Of a DNA stretch of 5,635 bases, positions 1-5,570 are shown piece after piece. Each line of letters opens with the position of its first letter. Positions within the stretch are counted from its first letter, which is position 1. A program made the translations under genes and the position numbers. This DNA is from Candidatus Nesterenkonia stercoripullorum (GTDB lineage: Bacteria > Actinomycetota > Actinomycetes > Actinomycetales > Micrococcaceae), in assembly GCA_019114115.1 (NCBI GenBank), contig DXGD01000467.1, positions 1-5,635 of the forward strand. The letters are read 5' to 3'. The notes below the pieces were generated by a model. The model made no database searches. It was not told the DNA's origin and saw only the letters and a program-made list of their open reading frames with translations.

Positions 1-849
1 GAGAACATCGAATCCGTCGGCGCCTTCGACAATCGTGTCTTCCGTACGCTGCAGGAGTTCGGCGTCGAGCTCAGCGTGGCACCGGTCGATCTGATGGACG
101 AAGAGGCCCACAGTGACTATGTCAACGATGACAGCATCGAGAACACCGGCAACCATAATGAGCCTGATCTGGAACCGATCGTTTCCGCCGAGCCGGATAT
201 CGCGATCACCGGTCAGCGCTACTCCCAGTACTACGACGACATTGCCGACCTGCTGCCCGAAGAGTCCGTCATCCTGGAATGGGATGAAGGCACCCGTGAT
301 CCTGCAACGTTCTTCGACGGATTGAAGGAGAAGACCGAGACACTCGGCACGATCTTCGGCGAGGAAGACGCCGCGCAGTCTCTCAACGACGATCTGCAGG
401 AGCAGATGGACCGCGTCGACGCGGCCTACGACGGCGAAGCCAGCGTCATGGGCCTGCTGACCTCCGGCGGCGACATCAACTACTCCGGCCCCGTCGAAGG
501 GCGCGGCGTTGCCCCGGTTTTCCAGGAGTTCGACCTGGTGCCAGCGCTTGAAGTCGACGAGCAGAGCAGCGACCATGAGGGCGATGACATCTCCGTCGAA
601 GCGATTGCCGACTCCAACCCCGAGTGGATCATCGTGATGGATCGCGACGGCATGGCACCTGACGATCCGGACTACACGCCTGCTCAGGAGCTCATCGCCG
701 ATTCTCCCGCGCTGCAGGACGTCACCGCGGTCGAAGAGGACAACATCGTCTACATGCCGCAGAACATGTACCTCACCGAGGACATCCAGGCGTACACCGA
801 GTTCCTCAGCGACTTCGCCGATGCCCTCGAGGAGTCGCAGAACAGCTGA
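1..849 (+). CDS. Ferric-siderophore ABC transporter substrate-binding protein (FatB/CeuE/YclQ type), 5'-truncated by the window
   Basis: The frame is open from base 1 and gives 282 residues to the TGA at 847-849. The signal peptide, lipobox and start of the first lobe lie upstream of the window. The internal GTG at 76 is not a credible start, because family-like sequence (GAFDNRVFRTLQEFGV) precedes it. Visible landmarks of the periplasmic-binding-protein fold (Fe/B12 family, PF01497) are GNHNEPDLEPIVSAEPDIAI (residues 50-69) with the following GQRYSQYYDDIADL, the long central helix around residues 105-140, the second-lobe strand SVMGLLTSGGD (about 148-158), EGRGVAPVFQEFDL (166-179), PEWIIVMDRD, and the C-terminal NIVYMPQNMYL. 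In Gram-positives such proteins are membrane-anchored lipoproteins that bind an Fe(III)-siderophore and hand it to FecCD permeases. Permease and ATPase genes follow directly. The protein is extremely acidic: 72 Asp/Glu against 9 Lys/Arg. Siderophore class is uncertain; catecholate or mixed ligands are known for relatives. Confidence 0.93.
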   Translation, partial: ENIESVGAFDNRVFRTLQEFGVELSVAPVDLMDEEAHSDYVNDDSIENTGNHNEPDLEPIVSAEPDIAITGQRYSQYYDDIADLLPEESVILEWDEGTRDPATFFDGLKEKTETLGTIFGEEDAAQSLNDDLQEQMDRVDAAYDGEASVMGLLTSGGDINYSGPVEGRGVAPVFQEFDLVPALEVDEQSSDHEGDDISVEAIADSNPEWIIVMDRDGMAPDDPDYTPAQELIADSPALQDVTAVEEDNIVYMPQNMYLTEDIQAYTEFLSDFADALEESQNS

Positions 850-858
850 TAAGGGGTC

Positions 859-865
859 GAGGGAG
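859..865 (+). promoter_or_regulatory. Possible ribosome binding site for a small leader ORF
   Basis: GAGGGAG lies 9 nt before the ATG at 875 and about 10 nt after the stop of the binding-protein gene. It is the only feature, apart from the reading frame itself, that favours translation of the 44-codon ORF in the spacer. Purine-rich runs are common in such DNA, so this is weak evidence alone. Confidence 0.25.
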
Positions 866-874
866 CGCACCGTC

Positions 875-1009
875 ATGCGCTTCTCGTACGTGAGTCAGCC
901 CGGGTCTTCCGCAGAGCGCGGAAGGTCCGGGCCGCTCTGCCGCTTACAGCATGTCCGGGCATTGATCGGACACCCTGACGAACCCCACAGATGTCGGAAG
1001 GCCCCATGA
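875..1009 (+). CDS. Possible small leader ORF, 44 aa, overlapping the permease A start
   Basis: An ATG at 875 opens 44 codons ending in TGA at 1007-1009. The stop overlaps the preferred permease A start (ATG 1006) in an ATGA arrangement like the one joining the two permeases, and a GAGGGAG sequence sits 9 nt upstream. The peptide begins MRFSYVSQPGSSAERGRSGP. It is Arg-rich, has two Cys, no membrane segment and no family I recognise. About 70% of third codon positions are G/C (30 of 43 after the start). It also contains TTA, AGA and AGG codons, which looks poorer than expected for a coding sequence here. The ORF runs through the 15-bp stem-loop at 898-932, so translation would unfold it. It could be a coupling or leader peptide, but chance is the more likely explanation. 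Confidence 0.2.
   Translation: MRFSYVSQPGSSAERGRSGPLCRLQHVRALIGHPDEPHRCRKAP
898..932 (+). promoter_or_regulatory. Strong 15-bp stem-loop between binding-protein and permease genes
   Basis: Bases 898-912 pair with 918-932 without interruption: 13 Watson-Crick pairs and two adjacent G-U pairs (904/926, 905/925), closing a 5-nt AGAGC loop. No T-run follows, so it is not a classical intrinsic terminator. Hairpins at this place in ABC operons are known to slow 3' decay or cause partial termination, which keeps the binding protein in excess over the membrane subunits. That role is inferred from position. Two alternative pairings overlap it: 911-918 with 933-940, and 902-911 with 995-1004. Confidence 0.65.
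952..972 (+). promoter_or_regulatory. Second, smaller stem-loop in the permease A leader
   Basis: TGTCCG (952-957) and CGGACA (967-972) form a perfect 6-bp stem around a 9-nt loop, with a possible seventh G-U pair (958/966). It lies 20 nt after the larger hairpin and 23 nt before the permease A ribosome binding site. A 6-bp stem can occur by chance. It is listed because it adds to an unusually structured 156-nt spacer. Confidence 0.35.
996..1001 (+). promoter_or_regulatory. Ribosome binding site selecting the permease A start at 1006
   Basis: GGAAGG ends 4 nt before ATG 1006. The alternative ATG at 991, in the same frame, has only CCCCACAG-type sequence before it and no purine-rich site, so 1006 is preferred. 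The 4-nt spacing is short. The site lies in a segment (995-1004) able to pair with the 5' arm of the upstream hairpin (902-911). Confidence 0.55.
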
Positions 1010-2040
1010 GCACGACCCTGCCGCAGGACGGAGTCCGTCCCGAAGGCACCGACGGTGCACTGACCACCCGCAGAGTCCGCAAGCGCAGGCTCTGGACGCC
1101 TGCCTTCTTCGTGGCCATCCTCGTCACCATCGGACTGCTCGTCCTCTCCCTGCTGACCGGTCAGTTCGATGTGTTCAGCGAGGACGGATTCTGGATGTTC
1201 AACATCACCAGAGTCCCTCGCACGATCGCCCTGGTCCTGGCGGGAGCCTCTATGGCGATGTGCGGGGTCATCATGCAGTTGCTGACCCAGAATCGCTTCG
1301 TGGAGCCGACCACGACCGGCACCACCGAATGGGCAGGTCTCGGGCTCATCCTCGTGATCTGGCTGTTCCCGACGGCGAGCCTGTTCGCTCGCATGTCCAG
1401 CGCGACGATGATGGCCTTCATCGGCACGATGGTGTTCTTCCTGTTCCTGCGACGGGTTTCCCTCAAATCCAGCCTGATCGTGCCGATCATCGGGATCATG
1501 CTGGGCGCCGTCGTCAGCTCCTTCACCACGTATCTCGCGCTGATGACGGACAACCTCCAGAACCTCGGCATCTGGTTCCAAGGCTCCTTCACCGGCGTGA
1601 TCCAGGGGCGCTATGAACTGCTGTGGATCGTGCTGGGCGTGACCGTCCTCGTCTTCGTCGTGGCGGACCAGTTCACCGTGGCCGGGCTCGGACGGGATAT
1701 GGCGACCAACGTCGGGCTCAACTACTCGCTGGTGCTCTTTCTCGGGACGGCGATGGTCGCCGTCGCCACGGGCGTCACTGCGACTGTGGTCGGCGTGCTG
1801 CCGTTCCTGGGCCTGGTGGTCCCCAATATCGTGGCGCTCTTCCGCGGTGACGATCTGCGCAGCAATCTCTCCTGGGTCTGCTTGACCGGCATCTGCGTGG
1901 TCACCGTATGCGATCTGCTGGGACGGACGATCATCGCGCCCTTTGAGATCCCGGTCTCCATGGTGCTGGGCCTTGTCGGAGGAGTGGTCTTCATCGGCCT
2001 GCTGCTGCGCCAGCGCCGGAAAGGAGGGCTGGCAGCATGA
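1006..2040 (+). CDS. Ferric-siderophore ABC transporter permease A (FecCD family; FatD/CeuB/YclN type)
   Basis: 344 residues from ATG 1006 (349 if ATG 991 is used), close to the roughly 330 usual for FecCD permeases. A short hydrophilic N-terminus ends in the basic stretch RRVRKRRLW (22-30), consistent with a cytoplasmic start. About nine to ten hydrophobic segments follow, near residues 31-51, 73-93, 108-127, 131-149, 157-179, 205-222, 241-262, 263-280, 289-304 and 316-334. FecCD hallmarks are RVPRTIALVLAGASMAMCGV (69-88) followed by MQLLTQNRFVEPTTTG, the ATPase-coupling segment LGRDMATNVGLNY (228-240), and LPFLGLVVPNIVALFRGDD (265-283). It should pair with permease B to form the membrane channel for an iron-siderophore. 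Its stop overlaps the next start by 4 nt, so the two are translationally coupled. Assignment to this half of the FatDC/CeuBC/YclNO pair rests on gene order and remembered family sequence. Confidence 0.93.
   Translation: MSTTLPQDGVRPEGTDGALTTRRVRKRRLWTPAFFVAILVTIGLLVLSLLTGQFDVFSEDGFWMFNITRVPRTIALVLAGASMAMCGVIMQLLTQNRFVEPTTTGTTEWAGLGLILVIWLFPTASLFARMSSATMMAFIGTMVFFLFLRRVSLKSSLIVPIIGIMLGAVVSSFTTYLALMTDNLQNLGIWFQGSFTGVIQGRYELLWIVLGVTVLVFVVADQFTVAGLGRDMATNVGLNYSLVLFLGTAMVAVATGVTATVVGVLPFLGLVVPNIVALFRGDDLRSNLSWVCLTGICVVTVCDLLGRTIIAPFEIPVSMVLGLVGGVVFIGLLLRQRRKGGLAA
2021..2028 (+). promoter_or_regulatory. Ribosome binding site of permease B
   Basis: AAGGAGGG inside the end of permease A lies 8 nt before ATG 2037. 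It is a near-perfect match to the 16S 3' end, and it fixes the start that overlaps the permease A stop. It therefore supports the long hydrophilic N-terminus of permease B being real. Confidence 0.85.
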
Positions 2041-3191
2041 CCCTGCGACACGACGCCACTAGCGGCTCTGCGCCAGGAGGCGCACAGGATGCAGGCACCC
2101 GAGCGGCAGAGGCCGAAGACGCTGCGGCACAGCACGCCCAGGCCCCTGGCGGTCGGACGACGCCCGTCGCGCAGCGCAGGCACCGGCAGGAGCGCTCGTC
2201 AGGCCCGCTCGCCGGACCCAAGCATCTGCGTCACTACGTGGTGGCCATGGTGGTGCTCAGCGTTCTGGCGGTGGCAGCCACCATCGGGATCCTCTCCTGG
2301 GGGAATCCCGCTCCGCCGCTGTCCGACGGATGGTGGAGGGTCGTCGGGATGCGCCGCGATGCGCTGCTGACCATGGGCACAGTGGCTCTGTGCCATGCGA
2401 TGGCCACCATCGCCTTTCAGACTGCCGTCAACAATCGCATCATCACCCCCGGCATCATGGGATTCGGCTCGCTCTACACAGCGATCCAGACCGGGTTCGT
2501 CTACCTCTTCGGCGCGGCGGGGGCGACGATGCTGGTCGGGGTCTCCCAGTTCTTCCTGCAGATGGCCGTCATGATGGTGGTCGCGACCGCGCTCTACACC
2601 TGGCTGCTGAGCGGGCGGTTCTCCAACATCCACATCATGCTGCTGGTCGGGGTGGTGCTGGGCGGGACGCTCGGCTCCCTGTCGAACTTCATGCAGCGGA
2701 TGCTGACCCCTTCCGAATTCGACGTGCTGATCGCCCGGCTCTTCGGCAACATCTCCAACGCCCGGGCGGAGTACCTGCCCTATGCCATCCCGATCGCCCT
2801 CGCCGTCACCGTGGTGCTGTGGTTCTGGGCGCCGCGGCTGAATACCCTGGCCCTGGGCCGCACGACGGCGATGAACCTCGGCCTGAACCACAAATGGGAA
2901 GTCATCAAGATACTGGTTCTGGTCTCGATCCTCATCTCGATGGCTACGGCCCTGGTGGGTCCGATGATGTTCCTCGGGTTCCTCTCCGCGATGCTGGCGT
3001 ATCAGTTCGGGGACACCTACTCCCATCGACTGCTCTTCCCCATGGGCTTTCTCTTCGGCTATACCGTTCTGGCGGGGAGCTATTTCATCCTGCGCCATGT
3101 GTGGAACGCCGGGGGAGCGGTGACCATCATCGTCGAGCTCATCGGAGGGCTCGTCTTCCTCATCTTCCTGCTGCGAAAGGGGCGGCTGTGA
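2037..3191 (+). CDS. Ferric-siderophore ABC transporter permease B (FecCD family; FatC/CeuC/YclO type) with long N-terminal extension
   Basis: 384 residues, about 50-60 longer than typical YclO/CeuC proteins. Residues 1-65 are hydrophilic and rich in Ala, Gly, Gln and Arg, probably a disordered cytoplasmic tail. About nine to ten hydrophobic segments follow: roughly 67-88, 109-129, 141-160, 163-190, 198-216, 247-266, 289-309, 311-323, 331-352 and 361-379. FecCD features are RRDALLTMGTVALCHAMATI (106-125) followed by AFQTAVNNRIITPGIMGFGS, the coupling segment LGRTTAMNLGLNH (273-285), and GPMMFLGFLSAMLAYQFGD (308-326). It would form a heterodimeric channel with permease A and dock the ATPase through the coupling segment. 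The start is set by a strong ribosome binding site and the ATGA overlap with permease A. The stop overlaps the ATPase start. Permease identity is secure; the siderophore is not determined. Confidence 0.93.
   Translation: MTLRHDATSGSAPGGAQDAGTRAAEAEDAAAQHAQAPGGRTTPVAQRRHRQERSSGPLAGPKHLRHYVVAMVVLSVLAVAATIGILSWGNPAPPLSDGWWRVVGMRRDALLTMGTVALCHAMATIAFQTAVNNRIITPGIMGFGSLYTAIQTGFVYLFGAAGATMLVGVSQFFLQMAVMMVVATALYTWLLSGRFSNIHIMLLVGVVLGGTLGSLSNFMQRMLTPSEFDVLIARLFGNISNARAEYLPYAIPIALAVTVVLWFWAPRLNTLALGRTTAMNLGLNHKWEVIKILVLVSILISMATALVGPMMFLGFLSAMLAYQFGDTYSHRLLFPMGFLFGYTVLAGSYFILRHVWNAGGAVTIIVELIGGLVFLIFLLRKGRL
3176..3182 (+). promoter_or_regulatory. Ribosome binding site of the ATPase gene
   Basis: AAAGGGG lies 5 nt before GTG 3188. 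Together with the GTGA overlap and the position at which homology begins (IQLSDVRKEY), it sets the ATPase start there rather than at an earlier in-frame codon inside permease B. Confidence 0.6.
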
Positions 3192-3943
3192 TTCAGCTCA
3201 GCGATGTCCGCAAAGAATATTCTTCCGAGGTCACGATCGGGCCGGTCACCACGCGGATCGAGTCGGGCGGCATCACCGCCCTGGTCGGGCCCAACGGCGC
3301 CGGAAAGTCCACGATCCTCACGATGATCGGGCGGCTGCTCACCGTCGACGCGGGAACGATCACTGTCGCCGGGCACGACGTCGTCAACACCCCCTCCCGG
3401 GCGATCGCCAAGATCCTGTCGATTCTGCGGCAGGAGAACCATTTCGTCACCCGGCTGACGGTCCGGCAGCTTGTCGGCTTCGGGCGATTCCCGCATTCTC
3501 GGGGCCGGCTGACGCCCCAGGACGAGCACTACATCTCGGAGGCCATCGACTTCCTGGACCTGACCGACCTGGAGAACCGCTATCTCGATCAGCTCTCCGG
3601 TGGCCAGAGGCAGCGCGCCTATGTGGCCATGGTGCTCGCACAGAACACGGACTATGTGCTGCTGGACGAACCGCTGAACAACCTGGACATGCAGCACTCG
3701 GTGCAGATGATGAAGCAGCTGCGTCGAGCCGCCGACGACCTCGGGCGCACTGTGGTCATCGTGCTCCATGACATCAATTTCGCCGCCCGCTACTCGGATA
3801 AGATCCTGGCGATGAAGCATGGGCAGGTGGTCGAGCACGGGACGCCGGCGGAGATCATGAACGACGCCACGCTCTCCGAGGTGTTCAACACTGAGGTCAA
3901 TGTGATCCAGGGTCCCAGCGGCCCGCTCGCCGTGTACTACTGA
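3188..3943 (+). CDS. Ferric-siderophore ABC transporter ATP-binding protein (YclP/CeuD/VctC/FatE type)
   Basis: 251 residues from a GTG start that overlaps the permease B stop by 4 nt; the length matches the YclP/CeuD family (about 250). All ATPase motifs are intact: Walker A GPNGAGKST (34-42), Q-loop Gln82 in LRQENHF, signature LSGGQRQR (136-143), Walker B YVLLDEP (156-162, catalytic Glu161), D-loop NNLD (164-167) and switch His194 in VLHDINF. The segments LTVRQLVGFGRFPHSRGRLT, YLDQLSGGQRQRAYVAMVLA and DEPLNNLDMQHSVQMMKQL closely resemble Bacillus YclP as I remember it, so this is the siderophore branch rather than a haem or cobalamin importer. It works as a cytoplasmic dimer that hydrolyses ATP to drive uptake. 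It is the last gene of the iron operon. Open frame continues upstream to 2330, but that part only shadows permease B. Confidence 0.95.
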   Translation: MIQLSDVRKEYSSEVTIGPVTTRIESGGITALVGPNGAGKSTILTMIGRLLTVDAGTITVAGHDVVNTPSRAIAKILSILRQENHFVTRLTVRQLVGFGRFPHSRGRLTPQDEHYISEAIDFLDLTDLENRYLDQLSGGQRQRAYVAMVLAQNTDYVLLDEPLNNLDMQHSVQMMKQLRRAADDLGRTVVIVLHDINFAARYSDKILAMKHGQVVEHGTPAEIMNDATLSEVFNTEVNVIQGPSGPLAVYY

Positions 3944-3955
3944 CAAGCAAGGATT

Positions 3956-3974
3956 CGTCTCACTTCATGAGATG
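3956..3974 (+). terminator. Weak hairpin after the siderophore operon (possible poor terminator)
   Basis: Bases 3956-3962 pair with 3968-3974 (7 bp including one G-U pair) around a CTTCA loop, 12 nt after the ATPase stop. The stem is short and no T-run follows. It is the best-placed candidate for the operon's 3' end but could be chance. Confidence 0.2.
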
Positions 3975-3991
3975 CCGCCGCGTGTCACTAG

Positions 3992-4008
3992 GCCGGGTGA
4001 CTACCGGC
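3992..4008 (+). terminator. Second weak hairpin in the ATPase-MFS gap
   Basis: GCCGG (3992-3996) and CCGGC (4004-4008) form a 5-bp GC stem, extendable by a T-A pair if G3997 is bulged. The following AAGTATCATTTC is A/T-rich but not a T-run. It may help end transcription of the operon. No stronger terminator is visible between 3944 and 4084. Confidence 0.2.
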
Positions 4009-4020
4009 AAGTATCATTTC

Positions 4021-4048
4021 CTGGTCATCACACCAGCACTAGTGTGAT
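4021..4048 (+). promoter_or_regulatory. Overlapping inverted repeats upstream of the MFS gene, possible operator
   Basis: Three symmetric elements overlap. CTGGT-N6-ACCAG spans 4021-4036. ATCACAC-N8-GTGTGAT spans 4027-4048 with perfect 7-bp arms. The 8-bp palindrome CACTAGTG lies at 4037-4044. They sit 37-64 nt before the ATG, where a repressor would block a promoter. TGGT/ACCA half-sites recall GntR-family operators, but those usually have a 3-nt centre, so no regulator family is assigned. Confidence 0.45.
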
Positions 4049-4050
4049 AT
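4022..4050 (+). promoter_or_regulatory. Weak candidate promoter for the MFS gene
   Basis: TGGTCA (4022-4027) matches TTGACA at 4 of 6 positions and TGATAT (4045-4050) matches TATAAT at 3 of 6, with a 17-nt spacer. Transcription would begin around 4056-4058 and leave a leader of about 28 nt. The local rise in A/T and the overlapping inverted repeats support a promoter in this region, but the exact hexamers are uncertain. Confidence 0.3.
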
Positions 4051-4069
4051 GTACACCTTTCCTTGATTC

Positions 4070-4075
4070 AGGAGA
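4070..4075 (+). promoter_or_regulatory. Ribosome binding site of the MFS gene
   Basis: AGGAGA lies 9 nt before ATG 4085, with good match and spacing, and fixes the start of the transporter. Confidence 0.75.
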
Positions 4076-4084
4076 CCTATCGCC

Positions 4085-5545
4085 ATGTCCTCATCTGGAC
4101 ACTCTGACGCTCCGGGTCCCGCAGCGGAGGCCGCTCAGCCTTCTGCCGCAACGGGCCCGGACGCGAAGGCAGACTCGAGTCTGCAAGTCCCTCGACGACG
4201 CATCATCGTCGCCTCGCTCATCGGCACCACGATCGAGTTCTACGATTTCTACATCTACGCGACAGCTGCGGTGTCCATCTTCCCGCTGCTGTTCTTCGTC
4301 AGCGATGACCCGGGGGCGGCACTGCTGGCCTCCATGGCAACATTCGGCGCGGCCTTCGTCGCGCGACCTCTGGGCTCGGTCATCTTCGGGCACTACGGGG
4401 ATAAGATCGGCCGCAAGGCGACCCTGGTGGGTGCCTTGCTCACGATGGGCATCGCCACATTCATCATCGGCCTGCTGCCTACGATCCACCAGATCGGGCT
4501 GTGGGCCCCCATCATGCTGACCATCATGCGCTTCTGCCAGGGCCTGGGGCTTGGCGGTGAATGGTCCGGTGCCGCTCTGCTGGCCTCCGAGACAGCTAAG
4601 CCTGGCAAGCGCGCAGCGGCGGCGATGTGGCCACAGCTCGGGGCTCCCTTCGGCTTCATCCTGGCCAATGGGCTGTTCCTCATCCTCGCCACGGCGTTCA
4701 GCTACAACTCGGCTGAGATCGCGGGCCTGCCCCTGGACGAGGCATTGCAGGATCCGTTCCTGGTATGGGGCTGGCGTCTGCCGTTCCTGCTGTCTGTGCT
4801 GATGGTCGCCGTCGGGCTGTACGTGCGCCTGCGAATCGAGGAGACGCCGGTATTCGCCCGCGCCGTCGCCAACGATGAGCGCGTGAAGACTCCGGTGGGT
4901 GAGGTGTTCGCCAAGAACTGGTGGGAGATCATCCTCGGCACATTCATCATGCTGGCCACCTACGGTCTGTTCTACCTCATGACGACGTGGGTGCTCTCCT
5001 TCGCGATCGGCTCCCCAGACGCTGGTGGGCTGGGCTATGACTACCAGTCATTCCTGGTGCTCCAGATCATTGCGATCGTGTTCTTCGCGATTTTCGTGCC
5101 CGTGGCCGGGTCTCTCGCCGACAAGTTCGGCCGCCGTCCCTTCCTGATCGTTGTCACAGCGGCGATCATGGTGTTCGGCCTGACCTTCGGCGTGTGGCTG
5201 GACCCCGACTCCATCGGAACCGGTGAAGGACTCAACACCACGCAGATGGTGCTGTTCCTGTGCGTCGGGATGACCCTCATGGGCCTGACATTCGGGCCGA
5301 TGTCGGCGTATCTGCCGGAGCTTTTCCCCACGAACACGAGGTACACCGGATCCGGAGTGGCCTACAACTTCTCCTCGATCCTCGGTGCGGCCCTCACGCC
5401 GTTCGTGGCTGCCTGGCTCGTGCAGAACTTCGGCGTCGCCACAGTCGGCTGGTACCTGGCAGGGCTGGGAGTGCTGACCCTGGTCTCGCTGATCCTCTCA
5501 CCGGAGACGAATCACAAGTCGCTCTACACAGCTGGCACCGAGTGA
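4085..5545 (+). CDS. MFS transporter, metabolite:H+ symporter (MHS) family, ProP/KgtP/ShiA-like
   Basis: 486 residues; MHS proteins usually have about 430-500. Residues 1-36 are a hydrophilic Ala/Ser/Pro-rich tail, then about twelve membrane segments follow. MHS hallmarks are IGTTIEFYDFYIYATAA (46-62), the loop 2-3 motif GHYGDKIGRK (102-111), MRFCQGLGLGGEWSGAALLA (148-167), MWPQLGAPFGFILANGLFL (181-199), WGWRLPFLLS (228-237), IEETPVF (251-257), the second-half repeat ADKFGRRP (345-352), and PELFPTNTRYTGSGVAYNFS (411-430). These define a cytoplasmic-membrane proton symporter for small metabolites such as organic acids, shikimate or betaine; the substrate cannot be chosen from sequence. It has its own ribosome binding site, an operator-like repeat upstream and a terminator downstream, so it looks like a separate transcription unit from the iron importer. 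No truncation or frameshift is seen. Confidence 0.93.
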   Translation: MSSSGHSDAPGPAAEAAQPSAATGPDAKADSSLQVPRRRIIVASLIGTTIEFYDFYIYATAAVSIFPLLFFVSDDPGAALLASMATFGAAFVARPLGSVIFGHYGDKIGRKATLVGALLTMGIATFIIGLLPTIHQIGLWAPIMLTIMRFCQGLGLGGEWSGAALLASETAKPGKRAAAAMWPQLGAPFGFILANGLFLILATAFSYNSAEIAGLPLDEALQDPFLVWGWRLPFLLSVLMVAVGLYVRLRIEETPVFARAVANDERVKTPVGEVFAKNWWEIILGTFIMLATYGLFYLMTTWVLSFAIGSPDAGGLGYDYQSFLVLQIIAIVFFAIFVPVAGSLADKFGRRPFLIVVTAAIMVFGLTFGVWLDPDSIGTGEGLNTTQMVLFLCVGMTLMGLTFGPMSAYLPELFPTNTRYTGSGVAYNFSSILGAALTPFVAAWLVQNFGVATVGWYLAGLGVLTLVSLILSPETNHKSLYTAGTE

Positions 5546-5570
5546 CCATCACTGGCTGAGAGCCGACGAC

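Noticed and set aside
76..849. Complete 257-aa gene starting at GTG 76
   Set aside because: The frame is open to base 1 and encodes family-like sequence before 76. A binding protein would also need a signal peptide, so the gene is truncated by the window edge.
991..1005. ATG 991 as the permease A start
   Set aside because: It has no purine-rich site upstream, whereas ATG 1006 has GGAAGG. It adds only five residues and cannot be fully excluded.
850..1005. DtxR/IdeR iron box in the spacer or in 3944-4084
   Set aside because: No TTAGGTTAGGCTAACCTAA-like sequence is visible in either gap. The operon's iron-responsive promoter, if any, would lie upstream of the window.
895..1592. Minus-strand ORFs opposite permease A
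   Set aside because: They are shadows of a high-GC membrane-protein gene. The translations are charged low-complexity sequence with no start context or family.
2199..3098. 299-codon ORF on the minus strand
   Set aside because: It lies antisense to permease B, and its His/Asp/Gly/Arg-rich low-complexity translation is the usual complement of G/C-biased third positions. The + strand has clear family motifs.
2330..3187. Upstream extension of the ATPase frame giving a 537-aa protein
   Set aside because: The first 286 codons overlap permease B out of frame and are Arg/Gly/Pro/His-rich nonsense. ATPase homology begins at GTG 3188, which has its own ribosome binding site.
3080..3946. 288-codon ORF on the minus strand
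   Set aside because: It is antisense to the ATPase, which has every catalytic motif. The translation has no recognisable domain.
4027..4048. CRP/GlxR-type operator
   Set aside because: The half-sites are in the reverse order (TCACA first, TGTGA second, 8-nt centre) to the TGTGA-N6-TCACA consensus.
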